Shown here in pieces: positions 13,210 to 24,697 of a stretch of 64,000 nt of DNA. Numbering within the stretch: position 1 is the first letter of the stretch; each line of letters starts with the position of its first letter. The DNA is from Varroa destructor (lineage: Eukaryota > Arthropoda > Arachnida > Mesostigmata > Varroidae), in contig NW_019211458.1 in NCBI RefSeq assembly GCF_002443255.2, positions 38,945,897 through 39,009,896 of the forward strand, read 5' to 3'. Both the position numbers and the translations under genes were made by a program. The notes beneath the pieces are model-generated. The model worked only from the letters and a program-made list of their open reading frames with translations. It did not search any database and was not told the DNA's origin.

Positions 13210-15090
13210 ATGACGCGCTTTATCTATCACCTCACCATGAATCCGTTGGTGTTCAATCTTCGCCGACGACGAGCTTGGAGGCTTAGTGTCCTTATCATGA
13301 TAGGTGTCTTCAGCCTTGTCGTTCTGCACAAACGCGTAAAAACACGCAGTCGTAGCGGTTCCGGCTCCGAATACCTTGAACAGTATCTTGCTGAACAACG
13401 CCAAAAAAAAGTTGTGGCTCAGCTCGAGCGGTCTATCGATGCCACCGACCTGCTTCATAAGAAGCTGCCAGGCATACTTCCTGTGGGGCCTACAGCTAAC
13501 GAACAATGGTTCTTCAATCAGATTAGACCATCCTGGGGAGTGCAGGGTCAAGGAGTTCAACTCAATGACGAAGAACAGGCTGAAGCTGACCGCCAATTTT
13601 CTTTGGCGGCTTTCAATGTGTTCGTATCTGACCGTATGCCGTTAAACCGATCGCTCCCGGACACCCGACATCGCGATTGCAGAATCGTCGACTATCCTTT
13701 AGACAAGCTACCTACAGCCTCAGTTATTATTATTTTCACGGATGAAATATTCTCAACCCTTCTCAGGACTGTTGTCACAACGATCACCAGGTCTCCCCCG
13801 CGTCTCCTAAAGGAAATTATTCTCGTCGATGATTTTAGCCAACGAAACGATCTTAAAAAACGGCTGGAGCAATTTTTAGTCCACCACTTCCGGCCAGGTA
13901 TTGTTCATCTTATCCGATTGCCAAAGCGGTCAGGGTTAATCCGGGCCCGTCTTGCTGGAGCCAGGATGGCTAAGGGAGACGTTCTGATCTTCTTGGACTC
14001 TCACTGCGAAACGACGGACGGTTGGCTAGAGCCACTCCTTCACCCCATTTACCTCGATCGGACAGCTGTTGTCTGTCCCGTAATTGACATTATCGATGAC
14101 AAAACATTGCAGTACGTGGCAGCCGAAGGAGACCATTTCCAGATTGGAGGCTTCAATTGGCGGGGAGAGTTCTCTTGGCATAATATACCCAGTGCGTGGA
14201 AAATGAATCGTGCCTCGATGGCCGAACCTATGAAGTCACCCACAATGGCAGGTGGCCTCTTTGCTATCAGCAGAGAATACTTCTGGGAGAGCGGCTCGTA
14301 CGATGAGGAAATGGACGGCTGGGGCGGTGAAAATCTTGAGATGTCTTTCCGCATTTGGCAGTGTGGGGGGAAAATCTTGATTGCGCCATGCTCGCATGTC
14401 GGCCATATTTTCCGGGACTATCACCCTTACAAATTCCCAGGAGGAAAAGACACGAATGCCATTAACACGAAACGAGCTGTTGAAGTTTGGATGGATAGCT
14501 ATAAAAAGTATTTCTACCAGACACGGCCGGAGCTCATCGACCTAAATGTGGGCGATATCTCTAGCCGCAAATCATTCCGTGAGCGTAACGGATGTAAACC
14601 TTTCAAGTGGTACCTTGAAAATGTGTATCCACACAAATATCTTATGGAACAACATTCGCAAGGTTACGGTATTATCAAGAATCCCGAGACGAACACATGT
14701 CTAGACACTTACGGCAAGTCTGAGGACCACACCTCTGATCTCGGTATCTTTCAATGTCATCCTGTTGCCGATGAGGCCACCAATCAGCTGTTGTCACTCT
14801 CGAAAAAAGGCGAACTTCGCCGAGATGACGTTTGTGCTAGAGTAGAATTTGTTGACTCGTATCGGCAAAAAGGAAAAATCGTCATGGAGAAATGTGAAGA
14901 ACATCCTCACCGGGACCAACTATGGACGCATGTAAAGCACGGACCTATCATTCACAAACAGTCGGGTCTATGTGTAGAAGCTGAGGCCTACGATCTGGAA
15001 CAAGTATTCGTCGTGCAATGCTCAGAAGGCGCTCGGCAAAAGTGGTCATTTCACAGATACACTGAGTTCGCTTCCGAGCACACGCGGTAA
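13210..15090 (+). CDS. Polypeptide N-acetylgalactosaminyltransferase (GT27), intronless
   Basis: Golgi type II membrane enzyme that adds GalNAc from UDP-GalNAc to Ser/Thr, starting mucin-type O-glycans. From the ATG at 13210 it is 626 aa. A second ATG at 13237 (ACCATGA, A at -3) has the better Kozak context and would give 617 aa. A short basic N terminus precedes a hydrophobic anchor at about 24-41 (LSVLIMIGVFSLVVL). The GT-A catalytic domain has LVDDFS, the DSH metal-binding motif at D263-H265, AGGLFAI, WGGENLEMSFRIWQCGG from W371, and HVGHIFR (H399). A ricin-type lectin domain follows from about 485 to 620; its beta and gamma repeats keep QxW (QLW, QKW) while the alpha repeat has QLL. The usual FHNEA at the UDP-binding loop reads FTDEI here (176-180). 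No intron interrupts the coding frame. The usual family length is 550-650 aa. Exact ortholog not assigned. Confidence 0.94.
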   Translation: MTRFIYHLTMNPLVFNLRRRRAWRLSVLIMIGVFSLVVLHKRVKTRSRSGSGSEYLEQYLAEQRQKKVVAQLERSIDATDLLHKKLPGILPVGPTANEQWFFNQIRPSWGVQGQGVQLNDEEQAEADRQFSLAAFNVFVSDRMPLNRSLPDTRHRDCRIVDYPLDKLPTASVIIIFTDEIFSTLLRTVVTTITRSPPRLLKEIILVDDFSQRNDLKKRLEQFLVHHFRPGIVHLIRLPKRSGLIRARLAGARMAKGDVLIFLDSHCETTDGWLEPLLHPIYLDRTAVVCPVIDIIDDKTLQYVAAEGDHFQIGGFNWRGEFSWHNIPSAWKMNRASMAEPMKSPTMAGGLFAISREYFWESGSYDEEMDGWGGENLEMSFRIWQCGGKILIAPCSHVGHIFRDYHPYKFPGGKDTNAINTKRAVEVWMDSYKKYFYQTRPELIDLNVGDISSRKSFRERNGCKPFKWYLENVYPHKYLMEQHSQGYGIIKNPETNTCLDTYGKSEDHTSDLGIFQCHPVADEATNQLLSLSKKGELRRDDVCARVEFVDSYRQKGKIVMEKCEEHPHRDQLWTHVKHGPIIHKQSGLCVEAEAYDLEQVFVVQCSEGARQKWSFHRYTEFASEHTR

Positions 15091-15568
15091 CGCTATGGGA
15101 AGAGTAACTGCTTAAACAAACTTGCGCCAATGTTGCCACTGCTGATGGATTAGATTTGATGAATTTGCAATCGGGTGCGAGTGCGCTTATTTGGATTATA
15201 TGCGACTTCTTAGTGATAATTAGGCGTTAGGCGATTATTAAAATGTTTATTGGGATTGGAGACAGTTCCGGTGTGTTCCATTAATTCGCTTGACGCAGTT
15301 TGGCGCCAACATTTCAATTTGCAACAAATAACAACGTGTAATGGATAGGTCGACTGGAAATCAAAGCGCGAACCCAGGCAAGGGCGTAAAGGATATTACG
15401 AAATACAAACACGTCACAGGGTTGTTTCTCATTAAAAACGAGGAAGTGCAAGACAAATCGGACGGATGGGCCGAAGTGAAAGATATAGGAATCTAATAGT
15501 GTAAATAAGTTATTTTCAGCTGGTAGCAGTGCATCCGGACTATGTTGTACATAAATTAATTTTTTTCA

Positions 15569-15574
15569 AATAAA
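15569..15574 (+). terminator. Polyadenylation signal of the GalNAc-transferase gene
   Basis: AATAAA about 480 bases after the stop codon, followed by T-rich sequence. It is the first canonical hexamer downstream. Confidence 0.5.
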
Positions 15575-15599
15575 AATTTTACCCTGTAAATGCTAGGTT

Positions 15600-18095
15600 T
15601 TTTTTTGTTAGAGTCATATGATAATATATTCCCTGTACGCTAATTTTTGCAAAAATTTAGAGTTTTTGTTAGGGCCACAAAAAAGGAAATGCGCATATGT
15701 ACGGAATATCAGTTATTTCTCTCAGTTTTATATTTTAAAACCCGTGCCCTAAGAAATACTTGGAAGCGACGATTCGTTAAAACCTTTCAGATCACAACAA
15801 CGTCTTAAAGCTACAATTTATGATATTTAATATATTTAAAGAATATATTTATGACAGACTAAGCGAAACTTCAAGTCATAGTAAAGTGAATTATTGCCAA
15901 GCCACTGTACGTCATGAGCAGTCTAGAGCAGGTGCTAATCGAAAACCGCATGAAGGACGTCGTTACAATCAAGCCGTTATAACTTGGTACCTTTTCGAAG
16001 TTTTAAAAGCGAGTTAATATTTATCTCCTCCGATGCAGTGTTTTCGATGTCTGGGGTCCATATCTGTGTGCCAAGCTCTACTATGCCGTAAACACATCAG
16101 ATCAGTGAACATATGTACCAAAAAATGTTGATATTTGTATTTAGCATAGATATTATTAAATACATATTCTAGACGTATAAACAAGATGTTTTGTACCCTT
16201 CCGTAACTAAGAATTTCTCTATGCGTAGATATTTTCGCTATAGTTTCTAAGGACTCCTATAAATTGCGCTTGAATCTGGTTAGAATTTCTCAACATATTT
16301 TTTTTCGGCTCTAGTTCATATGTGTAATGGACATTGCAAAAAGACCGTTATTAGTGTAATAAGGGATCTGCTACCACGCTAACCGTAGGCAATATCCTAT
16401 TATCACAACTTACCCATAGATGTTGAATCAGATGTCGATTGGTTCTCAGTGATGATTCAACCACTATGATACTGAAAAACCAAGTCAAAATTTTTGCTTT
16501 AGACGTTACACGACCTCCCCCTTAACCCATAACAAAATGCGAAATGTAAGTTTTTAAGTGTGCAGTAACAAAGGCATGTCTCCCAACTATTTCGTTTAAT
16601 GCGATGCACGCGTGGCCTAAGATCCATACCATAATCACTGGATAAAACTCTGCTAAATTAATGTATACCCGAAGCGGCATAGGTCCGAACGTAAGTATAA
16701 ACACAGTTTATTTTGCGCTGGAGACCTAGCTGCCTGAAGCAGTGCCTAACAGTAGCATCGGACCTATAACTTAGCATAACCTGCTAGGGTCGAAGTGTTA
16801 CTTGTTTCTGTTTTTAGAAAGCAATTAACGCCAAACTTCTTTCTAAATCTAATATTATTATTATCAGAATCAATGAAAATGTCTCAAGGGTATGATTGTG
16901 CGAAAACATAGACATAAAATTTAGTTTTAGCATCCTCTTTTATCAGGATGATCCTTTCCTCAAATCATTTCAGTTTGTGTACCCTTTGGAAGTTGTCAGC
17001 AGTTCTGCCCGATGATACAGAAAATAGCACGGATTTCCTGAATGGGAGCACTTTAATGGTAACGTCTTCGTGACAGCGGAGTGCTAACGTGTTAGTGTTT
17101 GCCTATTAGACTTTTAAGGACGTATGAGGCGTATTAGTTCCGAAATATAACGTAGGTATATTTCGTTTCATGCTGGAAGCCAAGTGTACGAAGCAGTGTT
17201 TCACACTAGTATCGAGCGTGAAGTTCAAAACATTTTTCTAGATACCAACATTTTAACTTAGAACGATTGTGTCGAAGAACAATTTCGAAAAAACCCTAAG
17301 CACAAAGTGTCGATTTTAACGGCCAGTGATCAACCCGTGGCCCACATGGCCCAATATGGCTCCGCACTTGTCTATCTGCTTTACACGAATTGAATTTCAA
17401 AGGTTTTGAACGTGTGCTTCGTATCCCGCAAGCAAATTGAAATGACTGATTTTTGGACATATTTCATTTTTTTTTAAGATAGCAAACGGCGTAACAACAT
17501 AAGCACGCATCGTGTTTTGTTTTAAGAACGAAATCATTATAAGTACAAAAATTTAATTTATTTACAAATTTATTCTAACTTAATTAACAATTTAATAAAA
17601 TGTCTATTTTAATTATTTTTATTATAATAGTATAGTTTATAAAAACATAGCCTTGAAAATGCCAAAAAAAATGAAAAATAGTTTTTAGTCGAACAACAAC
17701 CTACCAACAAAAATGTTATACAATAATTTCTACTTTAAAAATCAAAGATTAAATAAATCGTTATTATAAGCTAACGGTTTACAGTTTTTAATTTTTAATC
17801 AGAGTTAAACTTTTAAATTAAATGTTTCCATTAACTATGAATAGTCTCTACTTCGGCTTTTATTAATTAAAGAATTTTTCCACATTATATAATTTTTTTT
17901 ATAAAATTTCACAAAACATTGTCCATATCCAAAGTAGATTTTATGAATTTAAATTCTATTCTTATTGTTATTGTAATGAGCCTAGGGATCCCTTACTACT
18001 ATATATATACATATATATATACATATGAAGAATCAAAATAAAAAGATAGGTACAAGCGAAATAATAATAAATTCAATATCAAATTTCGATAGCGG
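15600..18095. other. Intergenic, ending in an AT-rich block
   Basis: No recognisable gene. From about 17520 to 17960 the sequence is nearly pure A+T with long T and A tracts. It is followed at 18000-18026 by an alternating TATATATACATA microsatellite directly before the mariner remnant. The AT block may include the 5' untranslated part of the element, but I could not define a terminal inverted repeat. Confidence 0.4.
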
Positions 18096-18925
18096 ATGTT
18101 GAAGAGGGCTTTCGGAGGTTGAGTGTATGAACGGTACCAGCGATCTCGTGACGACCGAGAGAACCCTGAAAACAATTTGCCTTGTGAGTAAACCGCTAGC
18201 GAGTTTCGATGAAACTGTGGAAAAAGCAAAAAAGGTCATGCTGGTAAATCTCAACGAACTCGCGAAAGAATCAGACGAGTTCTATGAGTTTTGTTGGACT
18301 ATTTAGAAGGATCTTTTGTATGCGAGAAATTTCACAGCAAAGGTTGTGTTAAAGGTCTTGAATTTCAAGCAAATTATCAACAAGAAGAACCTCAACACAT
18401 TCACAGAGTGACCGGGCTTTCTCCAGCGGGTGACAAGACATGGACGTATGGGTGAGACGTGGCGACAGAAACACCATGTCTTCATATAATTTCGACCGAC
18501 AAATGCTGCAGGACCTAAGTCAAAAACCAAGCCTTTTCTTACCGTCTTATTCGCTTATCGAAAAATTTTGCATAATAAATTCACGCTGAGTGATACTATC
18601 AGCAAGAAGCATTATTACGAAGCTTCAAAACAACTGATCAATACTGCTAACCAAAATAAGCCTAATTTTTTTTTCTGAAAATAAGCCGTAACAACGATGT
18701 ACCGACTTAACTTCGCTAGCTTGCATCGTGTTCTTTGCAGAAAAGCTCCATACCAACACCTCGCCTTAACCCCGTACTCACAAGACCTACTTCCATGACT
18801 CTCTTTTCCCAAATGTAAAACAGCACTTAAACGAAAAAAGTTTTTAGACGACAGAGGACACCTACGAGAAACGGGCTGAAATCCATTCCTACGATTGCAA
18901 AATTATATTGGCAATAAAAAAGAGT
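18096..18925 (+). mobile_element. Decayed mariner (Tc1/mariner) transposase pseudogene
   Basis: Conceptual translation in shifting frames recovers mariner transposase blocks in the right order. First comes MLKRAFGG then YERYQRSRDDREN, then SFDETVEKAKKVML (compare S.DETVEKVKK). Next are GDKTWTYG, a stop, and DVATETP, which stands for the catalytic GDETWVYGYDVET with its first Asp codon at 18432-18434. A 51-codon open piece follows at 18523-18675 (KTKPFLTVLFAYRKILHNKF, then TISKKHYYEA). Then come REFLAK-like HRVLCRKAPYQ, TPYSQDLLP for the canonical YSPDLAP, LSFPKCKTALKRKKF, and NGLKSIPTIA. There are several stops and at least three frameshifts, and the HDNA block is unrecognisable. It cannot encode an active enzyme. 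Terminal inverted repeats and TA target duplication were not identified. Confidence 0.82.
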
Positions 18926-20687
18926 AGCACATTTGCATGCTTCGGAGGAAGTAAGTAGGATTTCAGCGACTGAAGCATGTGCAGGTGGTATAAAACCAAC
19001 TTCGAGATTATTTTTTGTTAGACTTCGATTACGCAGCGATAAGCAGCCAGTTTCTGTTGCTTCTATCAAATATGATAGAGTTTTAAGGTGATTCAAACAA
19101 ACTCCGTTTAAAAAATACGGGCATCACAGTCTTCAAGCATCGCTATTTGCGGATTGAGTTTATCAAAAACATAATTCGTAAAGGAAGTGTAATTTAATCG
19201 GTTTTTCGTCATATAGGCTAGTATAACACGGATTTGTCAAAAAACGACAAATTAGGTATCTAGATAATATCTGATTACAAGTTAAAATCATCATATTAAA
19301 GGATCATGCGGACAAAGTTAACGAACGTAAATTAACTGTAACATTTTTGTTACTACGTATCCATGAACACGCATCGTGGTCCCTATCCTGTTTCATGTGT
19401 TTCAAGTAACTTTCAAACGGCACCAAACTAGCCAGTGTCGAACATCACTTACGAAATTTCATAAACAAGCAGGACGAGAAGCCCGACAGAACTTCTGTCA
19501 GCACTGCTGCAGCACTGGATCCTTACCATTGATCCTTCGACGTCCGTTCAAGGACGGCATTGCCCCTAGCGAGCTCAGGACCGACAGAATTAACCAAGGT
19601 TAATAACAAAAGGGATCCAACTAACAAACTCGTTTTACCTGGGTTGTGCATAAACTGGTAGAAATTATAACATCCCATGTTATCTACAAGAATGCAAATA
19701 GCAGCTGTTTATGTAACAGTCAAAACTTTGCGCTGTAACTTAACATTAAAAAAACCTGATTATGCTTTTATGGTAATGGGAAACCTTCGCATTGTCTGCA
19801 TTGTGACTTAAAATTTGTGCTCGAAAGGTATATCATATATAGTTATGCATAGACTCAAGCTACCGACATGGACCTGTAGAAAATCACTGCCAGAAACGAT
19901 CAGCAAACGGGTGCTGTGCTGGAATATCGGGCCGCTTCCAGAAATGGCGCTTTAGAGTCTTTCCACTTCGTATGGCCTGAAAACACGTGGTCCTGAGGTC
20001 TTGATCTTGACCTGAAATTACCTTGCGGGAAAATTGTCTAACCTAGATCTGCTCTGAGAGGTTTAGCTGTACCGTTTCCTTAAAGTACTAGTATAAAGTA
20101 TAAAGTAAAGAATGACTAAAATTGGGCCGCTGCCCCACAAAACATAGTTGGATAGTGCAAATGTTTGTCAGTAACGATTTAAAACTGTACACACATCTGT
20201 AAAACAATACATTTTTACTGTTCTGACAGAAGCTTCAAGAGCGTGGAACGCAGGTTTAGCAAAAAATAGATTTTAAAGATGCACACGAATTTCATACGAT
20301 TAGTTGCCCACCCGGAACATATGACATCGAGTGATATTATGCTTGAATGAATGAAACTAAATGATGCAAAACTGCTTATATGAATATGTTTCTTCCAGAG
20401 CTCTTCTTTAATACTCTTCAAGCAATTACTCGGAGCGGTAAAGATATCCGAGTAAACACTGCCGTAGCGCGTCAGGTAGTCAACAATCGGCCGCTGGCGT
20501 GCCAGCCGCTAATCTGTGATAAAAAGAAAGATCGGACTATATACTGGTTAATTAGGAATGCATATATGTGGATACATTACAAGTCATGGCAAGTCATCTT
20601 ATTTTCGCGCCCGCAGTCAACGGCGTGTTGCATCAAGCTCCCTTAATAAAATTAACGATTCCATTGCCATGGCGTCTCATTCATCTA

Positions 20688-20742
20688 AATTGTTTAAATA
20701 AGAATTGTGTGTGAGGTAATTATTTAAATAATACGAATTGTG
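20688..20742. repeat. Imperfect tandem duplication, about 30-base unit
   Basis: AATTGTTTAAATA then AGAATTGTGTG at 20688-20711 is repeated as AATTATTTAAATAATACGAATTGTG at 20718-20742, with one substitution and a short indel. Confidence 0.6.
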
Positions 20743-22099
20743 CTTAATTACGATAGCTTCACAGCCATCGGTGCTGCCAAGTTGTTTCTGAAGGATAGTG
20801 CCCTCGTTGTCAATATTCTTTTCAATTCTCAAACAACATGCAACTTGCGGATATATCAGTACTTGATCAATCATTTCAAACTCAGCTTCACAATTCATTT
20901 CAGAACTTCACGTGGGCACACGGTAGACGAATCATAATCTTTGACCTGCTTGGCGGTAAACGACTATAGCGCATTGTCTCTTCTAGACAGAAAATTTATG
21001 ATCGCACCTAGTAAGGCTACATGCGCCAATGACGGAAGTGTCTTCAACTGACATTTTTCGAAAATTAATTAACCTATTTAAGTCATGTAATAGAGAAATT
21101 ACTGACAAATGTACCGATATATTTTCTCTTGTTTGGGCACCAGTTATTTTCAACGAGAAAGCTAAGTAAATTTTCGCCCATATAGTCCCACCCTCCCATA
21201 TTTAGACCTCTACCTCCCTAAATTAACTAACGTCAGTGCATTTATGGATCTGCGCTCCAATTAAGTGCAAGGAATCGGCCACGACCACGAATTTTAACTT
21301 GGTAGCTATTATCGCCCATTGATTTCAACAATTACAGTCTGTGTATATAAGATGAAATTATTAAAAAAAAAGAAGATAGCCAGCCGGCAGCTGCAAAACG
21401 ATATTTGTGAATAGATTTAAACCTGTCCTACATGCTACAAACAAATACTAACTACATATTCCATATCGTTATCTGCCATCTTATTGAGAATTGTGTTAAC
21501 GGTCTCCTTGTTAATTTTATAGTTGGAAGAACAAAAGCTTGTGGTAAGCTGTACAGCCACGCAAACTACCTTAGCGCTACTCTTAGACTCAAATTATTAA
21601 TTTTGCGAGAATCACTTACTGTGGTGTCGGTCAGACCAGATCCTTCGGCCATTGGTAAGCAAACTGTCTGGATTCTATCTGTGCACAACCATTCTTAAAA
21701 CGCATACTTGTTTATTTTGATTTGTCGGTATGAGCGAGTGACTGCCGCATTGAAGACAGTCACGTTTTCCGATATCTACCATCGATATCTGATTGGAAAC
21801 AGCTGTTTGTCCCTGTACGCATTACAAGTTCAGTGCTAAGATCCCTTCTTACGAGTAACACCCCCGCTCCACCCGCTTCAAACGATCTTAGAACCCTCCC
21901 CGTCGTCTTTTGTCGTAGTTGCACAAGGCCGACCACAGCCCGTTCCAGATAATTCTGTCCTTGTTCCTGGCATGTGTGTTCCTGACAACGGATTCTGTGG
22001 CGGTCAGCGCCCTTTAGCCCATCTTTCCCGTTTATTCGTTGCTTTCGAGCATCTATCCAACACCCGATTTATTCGTCGTTTATTCTTAGTGATCACCAC

Positions 22100-22460
22100 G
22101 TATTTAGCGAGTGGTCAGTGGGCCTTTTCTGCTATTTTCCAATGAAGCATTATTCTTTCTCGTTCGGCGCTGCGCAGTCATTGCCCTTGTAAGACTGCCA
22201 CGGCAACTCCCTCGATTTGCCGCTGCCAGATTCAAACTGATAGAAAGCGGACGAAGAAAGAGAGAGTGTGATCCCTGCGTCGAAAAGATGCAGCGGAGAG
22301 AACAATACACACCCGCTATTGCCCCGCTGCCTCACGGCCTTGTCGGCCAACGGGCCGGCGTGCATATGACAAGCTTTGCCCACTCGCAGCAGCCGACTAC
22401 CCGACGTATGGAGAGGTATACCCAAGCAGTGTCTATTGAACCGGTGCGTTTTTGACTAGA
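22100..22460. promoter_or_regulatory. GC-rich promoter-like patch
   Basis: About 360 bases of raised GC with CpGs (GCCGCTGCC, CGGCCTTGTCGGCC) inside AT-rich DNA. Both strands carry stop-poor frames of about 90-114 codons with no family resemblance. The composition resembles the other putative 5' exon zones of this window at 11.3, 41.3 and 52.3 kb. Confidence 0.25.
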
Positions 22461-24569
22461 ACGCTCAAGCTCGTATCCTGAAACGCATACAAACTCATCG
22501 GCACAAACTCGGCACTGCGACAGTTCATAGCCACGGTAAGCTAATCAAAACACCGGTCCTTGTTCAATAAATTACTTGACGACTGCGCTGGTTCGAGCGT
22601 TACGTATATTCACTCAATAGCTTACAAGTAGTAGTCACAATTTATGTACATGGCAATTGGACGAGATCAAAGTGGCAGCTGCTAGACACAAAGAGCTTTT
22701 CGCTTAATTCCGACAAATGCTTGTAAAGCATTCGGTTGAGCTGTACGTTGATCATAGAAATACTACACAGGGATTTTATTTGATTTCAATTACCTTACAC
22801 CAGTGTGTACCACCAGTTCGTTTTCATCAACTCCTACGGAGGCGTAGCGTACAACAAGCTTATTGGAATTTAGTGTGATGCCCACCGCTTCCTCTTTTTA
22901 GACGACCCGGTCTTCATTGTTGAAGTGAACGATAATTGCCAAAATTTCGTACAAATTTCTACTGAGTACGCTGATGTGAAATCACCTGAGGATCAAAAGT
23001 GCTTTAGCTGTTGCTGAGAACTGATTAAGTTAGTGACTTACTGCTATTGAATTGCTATCGCTCACTCTTAGTGAGCCAAAAGTTTTTGCCGTGACAGCAA
23101 GTGAGAGACTCTGATGTCACTGGGTCAGATGTAGTTCCACAGATCGCTGAAATACCGTCATTACTCAAGCCATTCGGTTTCGTACATATATTAGTCGGCA
23201 CGTTATGAACGTGATCCGCTTACAATACGACGACAGGATAGTATAAAGCTGACTTACGAGACTAAGTGTCGCTCGTTTTAAAACATCGCAATGTTTAATA
23301 CTGAAATAGGTTTGCGAGGTGGTTATGCCCTTTTGTTTGTCTCTCTTGCAATACACATAGAATTTTAGCCTGCTGCCGCACCCCTTCCATAGAATTACGG
23401 TTGTTGGGAAGCACAGCACATCCAATTCGTTATTTAACAACAACAGTGACAATGACGACGACAAATAAAGGAAACCTATGAGCTTAATTTGTTTAACAAA
23501 TAAAGTGGAGTCGACAGATTGTTGCTGTGGCCAGAAGCATAACGCTTCCGCGGCTGCATTTGCGGCACAGCCACCATAAGACATAAACCCTTTAGTCAAG
23601 TACCGTAGTAATCAGATGCGCGAAACTTTTGATTTTTAGTCGTTACACCTCGCCTGCCCCCCAAAAAGGCGGCAGCAGCGTTAGTAATTATGTTAAAAAA
23701 AAGTCAGCTAGCGAACTATTACGCGAACAGGCGTCCGGTTGAGCCCTCCAGCCTGCAACCCCAGCCCGCAGAAGGATACAATGCAGAAATTTCGTATACT
23801 ATGTGGTACTGAATATGGTCAACGAAGAAGCGGCCGAAACCGAGAAAGGCTTAATTGTTGAAAGCGTGTTGTCTTGCTGATGTACGTGGACTGCCTAAAA
23901 AGACAAACTTTAACGGGTAGGCGCAGCTAAGCTGGGGCGTCTGAGGCGAGTATTAGAGTACACAATAGGCAAACGCGATACAAATGTTTGGAACACGCAA
24001 AGAACTGGCTAGGGAATAAGAGCTCTTTATGGCTGCACTGCTGTTTACGCCTACTGTAGATAGTGATAATTTGATGAGGGTTGATCTGTAATCTTTCTTT
24101 ATTAAAAGTACATTTGTTTGAAACGTAAAAAATGAGTGTCTAGATACGCACGCGAAACTATGACAGGCGGTTATTGGTCCTTGTGTATTCCGCTAATTCG
24201 CACTTAATTATCATCATAGTATAGAAAAATATGAATTTTATGTCTAGATAGTTAATATAGATAAATACTTTCACATCAATAATCGTGGACGATTATACAA
24301 AGTTAGTTAGATACCACGAATAGGCATCACGCAGATGGTTGGCAGTGTCTACTCTCGCTGTCTAATACATACCTAACGTGTACGCTATATCTTATCTGGT
24401 TCGCATTTGTATCTGTTCAAAAAAGAAGTACATACACAAGGTTTCTTCTTTTTCAGCTTCTGTTTTATTTACAAGAGTTCTATACGGATAAAAAATGAAC
24501 AAAACTTGCAACCTATGTTTAAACCTCGATTTTGGTTTGTTTGATCCGATTGATTAGTTTAGATAATAA

Positions 24570-24697
24570 AGCGATTAGTCACAGAAAATAAACGAGTGTT
24601 TGTTGCGCTCGTCTCTAACTCTGCGAAAGACCATTGTCGCTGAGTGCGCTACCTGCAGAGTTGCGTCCTCTCAAAGCGCCGTACTTCGCATGGAGCG
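24570..24697 (+). promoter_or_regulatory. Candidate first exon (ATG then donor)
   Basis: A CpG-containing stretch ends TTCGCATGGAGCG|GTAAGC, with a consensus donor at 24698 and a G-run just inside the intron (GGGGGCGGGGGGGG). It could be an untranslated first exon for DHDH, whose first coding exon starts right after an acceptor at 28298. Joined directly, its ATG would read out of frame with DHDH, so it would be an upstream ATG rather than the DHDH start. Confidence 0.25.

Noticed and set aside
18827..19096. 89-codon minus-strand frame over the mariner 3' end
   Set aside because: Shadow of decayed transposon sequence; the plus strand explains it better.
23165..23599. 144-codon minus-strand frame
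   Set aside because: Leu/Ser/Cys/Lys-rich without motif, splice sites or polyadenylation signal; its composition follows the AT-rich DNA. Probably chance.
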